Assembly: GCA_964542875.1 (NCBI GenBank)
Contig: CAZIWA010000028.1
Span: 1 to 48,828, forward strand
Direction of reading: 5' to 3'
Length of the DNA stretch: 48,828 nucleotides
Source: CAZGOM01 sp964542875
GTDB taxonomy: Bacteria > Planctomycetota > Phycisphaerae > Phycisphaerales > Phycisphaeraceae
Made by a program: the position numbers and the translations under genes. Every line of letters begins with the position of its first letter. Positions within the stretch are counted from its first letter, which is position 1. This document shows positions 46,191 to 48,828 of the stretch, piece by piece. The notes below the pieces were generated by a model. The model saw only the letters and a program-made list of their open reading frames with translations. It did no database searches and was not told the DNA's origin.

Positions 46191-48695
46191 TTACTTCTTG
46201 GGCTGGGGCTTGGCATCTTCCGGGGTGGGCTTGGGGCTGTAGAGGAAGAGCGGGCCCTGGAAACCTTCGGCGATCTGGGTGCGGCTGAAGGCCGTGCAGA
46301 TGCGGAAGGCGATGGTGTTTTTGCCGGGTTTGACCTGGCTGGTGATGTCGAAGTCCACGAGCTGGGGGCGGATGTAGGCTTCGTTGTACGGCCGGTGGCC
46401 GGAGAACTCGCCGTTGGTCCAGACCCAGGCTTCGGTGACGACGGTGGGGGCGCAGACGTGGATGGGCTTGCCGATGGCGGACTGGGGGACGTCAAGATCA
46501 AAGACGTACCACATGAAGCCGGTGTAAGGCACGCCCTGCTTGGAGAGCATGATGGGCTTGGCTTCGGAGCCGTCACCCTGAATGTAGAAGGGTGTGGCGG
46601 TGTCGATGGTGGCCCACTTGGAGCGGTCGAATGAAGGGGCGTGCCAGCGGCCGATGCGGCCCATGTCGGCGGCATCAAGCGACCATTTGACGTTCTGGGG
46701 AGCCTTGACGATCAGGTTGCCGCGGGTACCGTCGATCTGAGACTGCATCTTTTCGTAGTAGGCCTTGCGCTGGGTGAGGTTCCAGTAGTGGGAGCCGGCG
46801 AAGTACTTGCGGCGGGGATCGGTGGACTCGGGGATGATGAAGTAAGGAGAGATCTTGTTGAGCTCAAGCCGGAGGGCGAACATGATGTCGGCCTGCTTGA
46901 TGGCTTCGGGGAAGTTGCCGGTGAATTCGGCGCGATTCAGGATCATGTAGGCCTTGAGGTGGTCGAGGATGAGCCGGTCGACCTTGACGTGAGTCTTGTA
47001 GGGCTCGGTGGTGGCCAGGGCTTCGGCGGCCTTCTGGTTGGACTCCATGACGGCGATCATCTTGTCGTTGTAGACATAGGGGAGGACGCGGTCCTCATGG
47101 CCGAGCATGGGGGTGGACTCGAAGGCTTCCTCAAGGGCTTCCCAATAGGCCTGGGAGTTCTTGGCGGCGGGGCCGTACCAGTTCTTGAAGTAGTCGTCGA
47201 GGATGGCCTTGGAGTCGTCGTCGGCGTGCCAGTAGAGCTTGGCGCGCAGGTAGAACGAAGTGATGCCGTGGGCCATCCAGGCGAAGGTCTGTTCGTCTTC
47301 AAAGCCCATGATGCCGTACTTTTTAAAGAGCGGCGTGTTGCGGGCGATCTTGCGGGTGAGAGGGATAGGGGTGAGCCCGTTGACGAGCATGGGGAAGTTG
47401 TAGTTGTAGACGAAGACGCGGGGGGAGAGCTCACCCCAGCGCTGGAGCATCTGGCCCTGCATCTGCTGCTGCCAGCTCTTGGGATCGTCAAAAGAGTGCA
47501 GGAGGTCGGACCAGATGGCGGCGAACATGATGCCCATCTGGGGGTGGATCTTGACGCCTTCGGGGGGGAAGGTGCGGTTGGTGTAGCCGTTGGTGGTGAC
47601 GATGAAGCCGGGGTAGTCCTTGACGACTTCCTCGGTGACTTTGTTCATGAAGGTGAACCATTCCTCGGAGATGGAGAGCTCGGTGGGGACGCCTTCGCGG
47701 CCGACGAGGTCCGTGAAGCCGAGGTTGCGCTTCATGGTGTCTTTGGAGTGGTCCATGGGGATGCCGTCATCGGGGGCGAAACCCAGGGAGTTGAAGGTGG
47801 GGTCTTTTTTGCGTTTTTCGGCGATTTCCGCTTTGACTTTGCCGGCGACGATCTGGACGGATTCGGGGTTGGAGAGGTTGATCATGTGGAGATCAACCGA
47901 GCCGTCGAGGTTTTTGGCGAAGAGCTCGGGCTTGGTTTTGGCGAGCTCCTTGTCGGGCATGTATTTGCGGAGGTAGGAGTCGCCGGGGATGGCGATGATG
48001 GCGCTTTGGTCGAGGGTGACTTTGTTGCGCAGGCGGAAGAAGGCGTCGTCGGCGGCAAGCTCGGGGGCGAGGTTGCCGTTCCAGGCGCGGACGGCGAAGT
48101 CGGGCTTGTCGCGGAATTCGCCGTCTTTGACCTGAATGGAGGCGGCTTTGGGGACGACTTCGCCAAACTCCGAGGGCATGAACCAGCGGACGCCCTGACG
48201 GTTCAAGAATTCAGCGACGGCGTAGTAGGTGCCGTGGTAGGGGCCGGCGTCGTTGCCGGCCAGGACGAGGGTGTCGCCCTTGGAGATGATGACGTAGCCT
48301 TCATCCTTGCGGTCGGGGGTGAGGCCCGAGGGGATGTTGTAGGAAGCGGTTTTCTTGCTGGGGCCCACGAGGATGACGGGGCCGGTGACGGCGTCGTCTT
48401 CAGAGACGATGGCAAGTTTGGCGCCGGTCATTTTTTCAACGTACTTTTGAAGGTCTTCAGCGGCGAGACGGGCTTTTTCCTCAGGCTTGGCAGCGGTGGG
48501 GCCAACGCCGATCTTGGCGGGCTTGGCGGCGAAGGCTTCCTTGGAGAGGACGATGGTGGCCTGTGCCTTGCCTTCCTTGACGATGGTGGTGGCGCAGGCG
48601 GGAAGCGTGGCGCAGAGGAAGACGAGGAAGGCCAGGAGGACGGTGGCCCAGGAACGGCCCAGCCGTCTTGCCGGGTGATAGATGGAGTGGGACAT
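46191..48695 (-). CDS. Exported DUF4838 protein, glycoside-hydrolase-like
   Basis: An 834-residue exported protein. The signal peptide ends LPACATT; a lipobox reading (LPAC) is also possible. Residues about 60-180 form a GH20/GH67-like N-terminal alpha/beta domain (KARLAAEDLQKYVEKMTGAKLAIV, GTYYAVAEFLNRQGVRWFMPSE). The central part (about 200-560) is the DUF4838 barrel-like region, with PDDGIPMDHS and ISEEWF as likely active-site loops. A C-terminal beta-sandwich (about 690-815; WYVFDLDVPQ, AWVWTNGEF, VKPGKNTIAFRI) resembles a carbohydrate-binding or Glyco_hydro_2-type domain. The long frame on the opposite strand is a shadow. AAGGA precedes the ATG. It is convergent with the MFS gene and probably part of the same carbohydrate locus. 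Confidence 0.85.
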   Translation of the reverse strand: MSHSIYHPARRLGRSWATVLLAFLVFLCATLPACATTIVKEGKAQATIVLSKEAFAAKPAKIGVGPTAAKPEEKARLAAEDLQKYVEKMTGAKLAIVSEDDAVTGPVILVGPSKKTASYNIPSGLTPDRKDEGYVIISKGDTLVLAGNDAGPYHGTYYAVAEFLNRQGVRWFMPSEFGEVVPKAASIQVKDGEFRDKPDFAVRAWNGNLAPELAADDAFFRLRNKVTLDQSAIIAIPGDSYLRKYMPDKELAKTKPELFAKNLDGSVDLHMINLSNPESVQIVAGKVKAEIAEKRKKDPTFNSLGFAPDDGIPMDHSKDTMKRNLGFTDLVGREGVPTELSISEEWFTFMNKVTEEVVKDYPGFIVTTNGYTNRTFPPEGVKIHPQMGIMFAAIWSDLLHSFDDPKSWQQQMQGQMLQRWGELSPRVFVYNYNFPMLVNGLTPIPLTRKIARNTPLFKKYGIMGFEDEQTFAWMAHGITSFYLRAKLYWHADDDSKAILDDYFKNWYGPAAKNSQAYWEALEEAFESTPMLGHEDRVLPYVYNDKMIAVMESNQKAAEALATTEPYKTHVKVDRLILDHLKAYMILNRAEFTGNFPEAIKQADIMFALRLELNKISPYFIIPESTDPRRKYFAGSHYWNLTQRKAYYEKMQSQIDGTRGNLIVKAPQNVKWSLDAADMGRIGRWHAPSFDRSKWATIDTATPFYIQGDGSEAKPIMLSKQGVPYTGFMWYVFDLDVPQSAIGKPIHVCAPTVVTEAWVWTNGEFSGHRPYNEAYIRPQLVDFDITSQVKPGKNTIAFRICTAFSRTQIAEGFQGPLFLYSPKPTPEDAKPQPKK

Positions 48696-48721
48696 GTGGA
48701 TCCTTGTTTTGGGAACTTTAG

Positions 48722-48733
48722 ATTCAGCTGAAT
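48722..48733. promoter_or_regulatory. 12-bp palindrome upstream of the DUF4838 gene
   Basis: ATTCAGCTGAAT is perfectly self-complementary and lies 27-38 bp upstream of the start codon, an operator-like position. No regulator was matched; it differs from the GntR-side palindromes at 40979-41021. Confidence 0.35.
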
Positions 48734-48828
48734 ATCACTTATGACTCCTGGGAAGTAAAGATGTTCCTGTGAAGGATTGGGGGATTTCGGTGGATGGAAG
48801 AGGGAAAGGGGGAGGAGTTGTGAATTAC

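Noticed and set aside
46641..48731. 696-aa open frame on the plus strand opposite the DUF4838 gene
   Set aside because: It is Gly/Val/Asp-rich shadow coding caused by high GC codon bias. The minus-strand protein has signal peptide, domain features and an RBS.
1..48828. tRNA, rRNA or CRISPR
   Set aside because: A scan for T-loop GGTTCGA-type cores, rRNA blocks and regularly spaced direct repeats found nothing convincing; the repeats present are dispersed palindromes, not an array.

Overview
The window looks like a chromosomal contig of a planctomycete, most probably class Phycisphaerae. The basis is the gene style, not a database match: five orphan prepilin-like proteins with the FTLIELLVVI signature (one with an exact H-X9-DG motif), a very large DUF2339 membrane protein, a GH57 glucan branching enzyme, a PhyH dioxygenase, a DUF4838 protein, moderately high GC, long intergenic regions full of dispersed palindromic repeats, and no phage, plasmid or CRISPR genes. 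No rRNA or tRNA gene was seen. Many ORFs extend upstream through GTG or TTG codons; starts here were moved to the ATG that fits the family or a ribosome binding site.

Layout. 1-5.5 kb: repeat-rich leader, an outer-membrane beta-barrel gene, then a three-gene operon (pseudopilin, small CxxC membrane protein, PepSY-TM protein) preceded by two Fur-box-like palindromes, then two tandem tiny lipoproteins. 5.6-18 kb: mostly metabolic genes (PhyH dioxygenase + SDR, pRiA4b-like protein, a divergent membrane pyrophosphatase, GH57 branching enzyme, GyrI-like protein, sucC, O-methyltransferase, acyltransferase). 18-20.3 kb: rplS and lysS. 20.3-24 kb: minus-strand secreted or membrane proteins, two of which share an unfamiliar repeated domain. 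24-29.6 kb: rfbB, two divergent pseudopilins (one with Fur-like palindromes), an esterase-like hydrolase and an NTF2-like protein. 29.8-35.5 kb: a single 1864-residue DUF2339 membrane protein with internal tandem repeats. 36-40 kb: a hypothetical, an AlkC/AlkD-like HEAT protein, a Gfo/Idh/MocA oxidoreductase and a Sel1-repeat protein. 40.2-48.7 kb: a probable carbohydrate locus: GntR/FadR-type regulator, two pseudopilins, a secreted glycosidase-like beta-propeller, an MFS transporter of hexuronate type and a secreted DUF4838 protein.

The most interesting signals are the candidate iron-regulated pseudopilin/CxxC/PepSY operon, the pseudopilins inside the carbohydrate locus, the repeated domain of the 20.9-23.1 kb genes, the tandem small lipoproteins, and a set of dispersed palindromic repeats, one of which is nested inside another. 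The 100-N gap at 44331-44430 is flanked by identical 55-bp sequences, which points to an assembler k-mer overlap or a collapsed tandem repeat.
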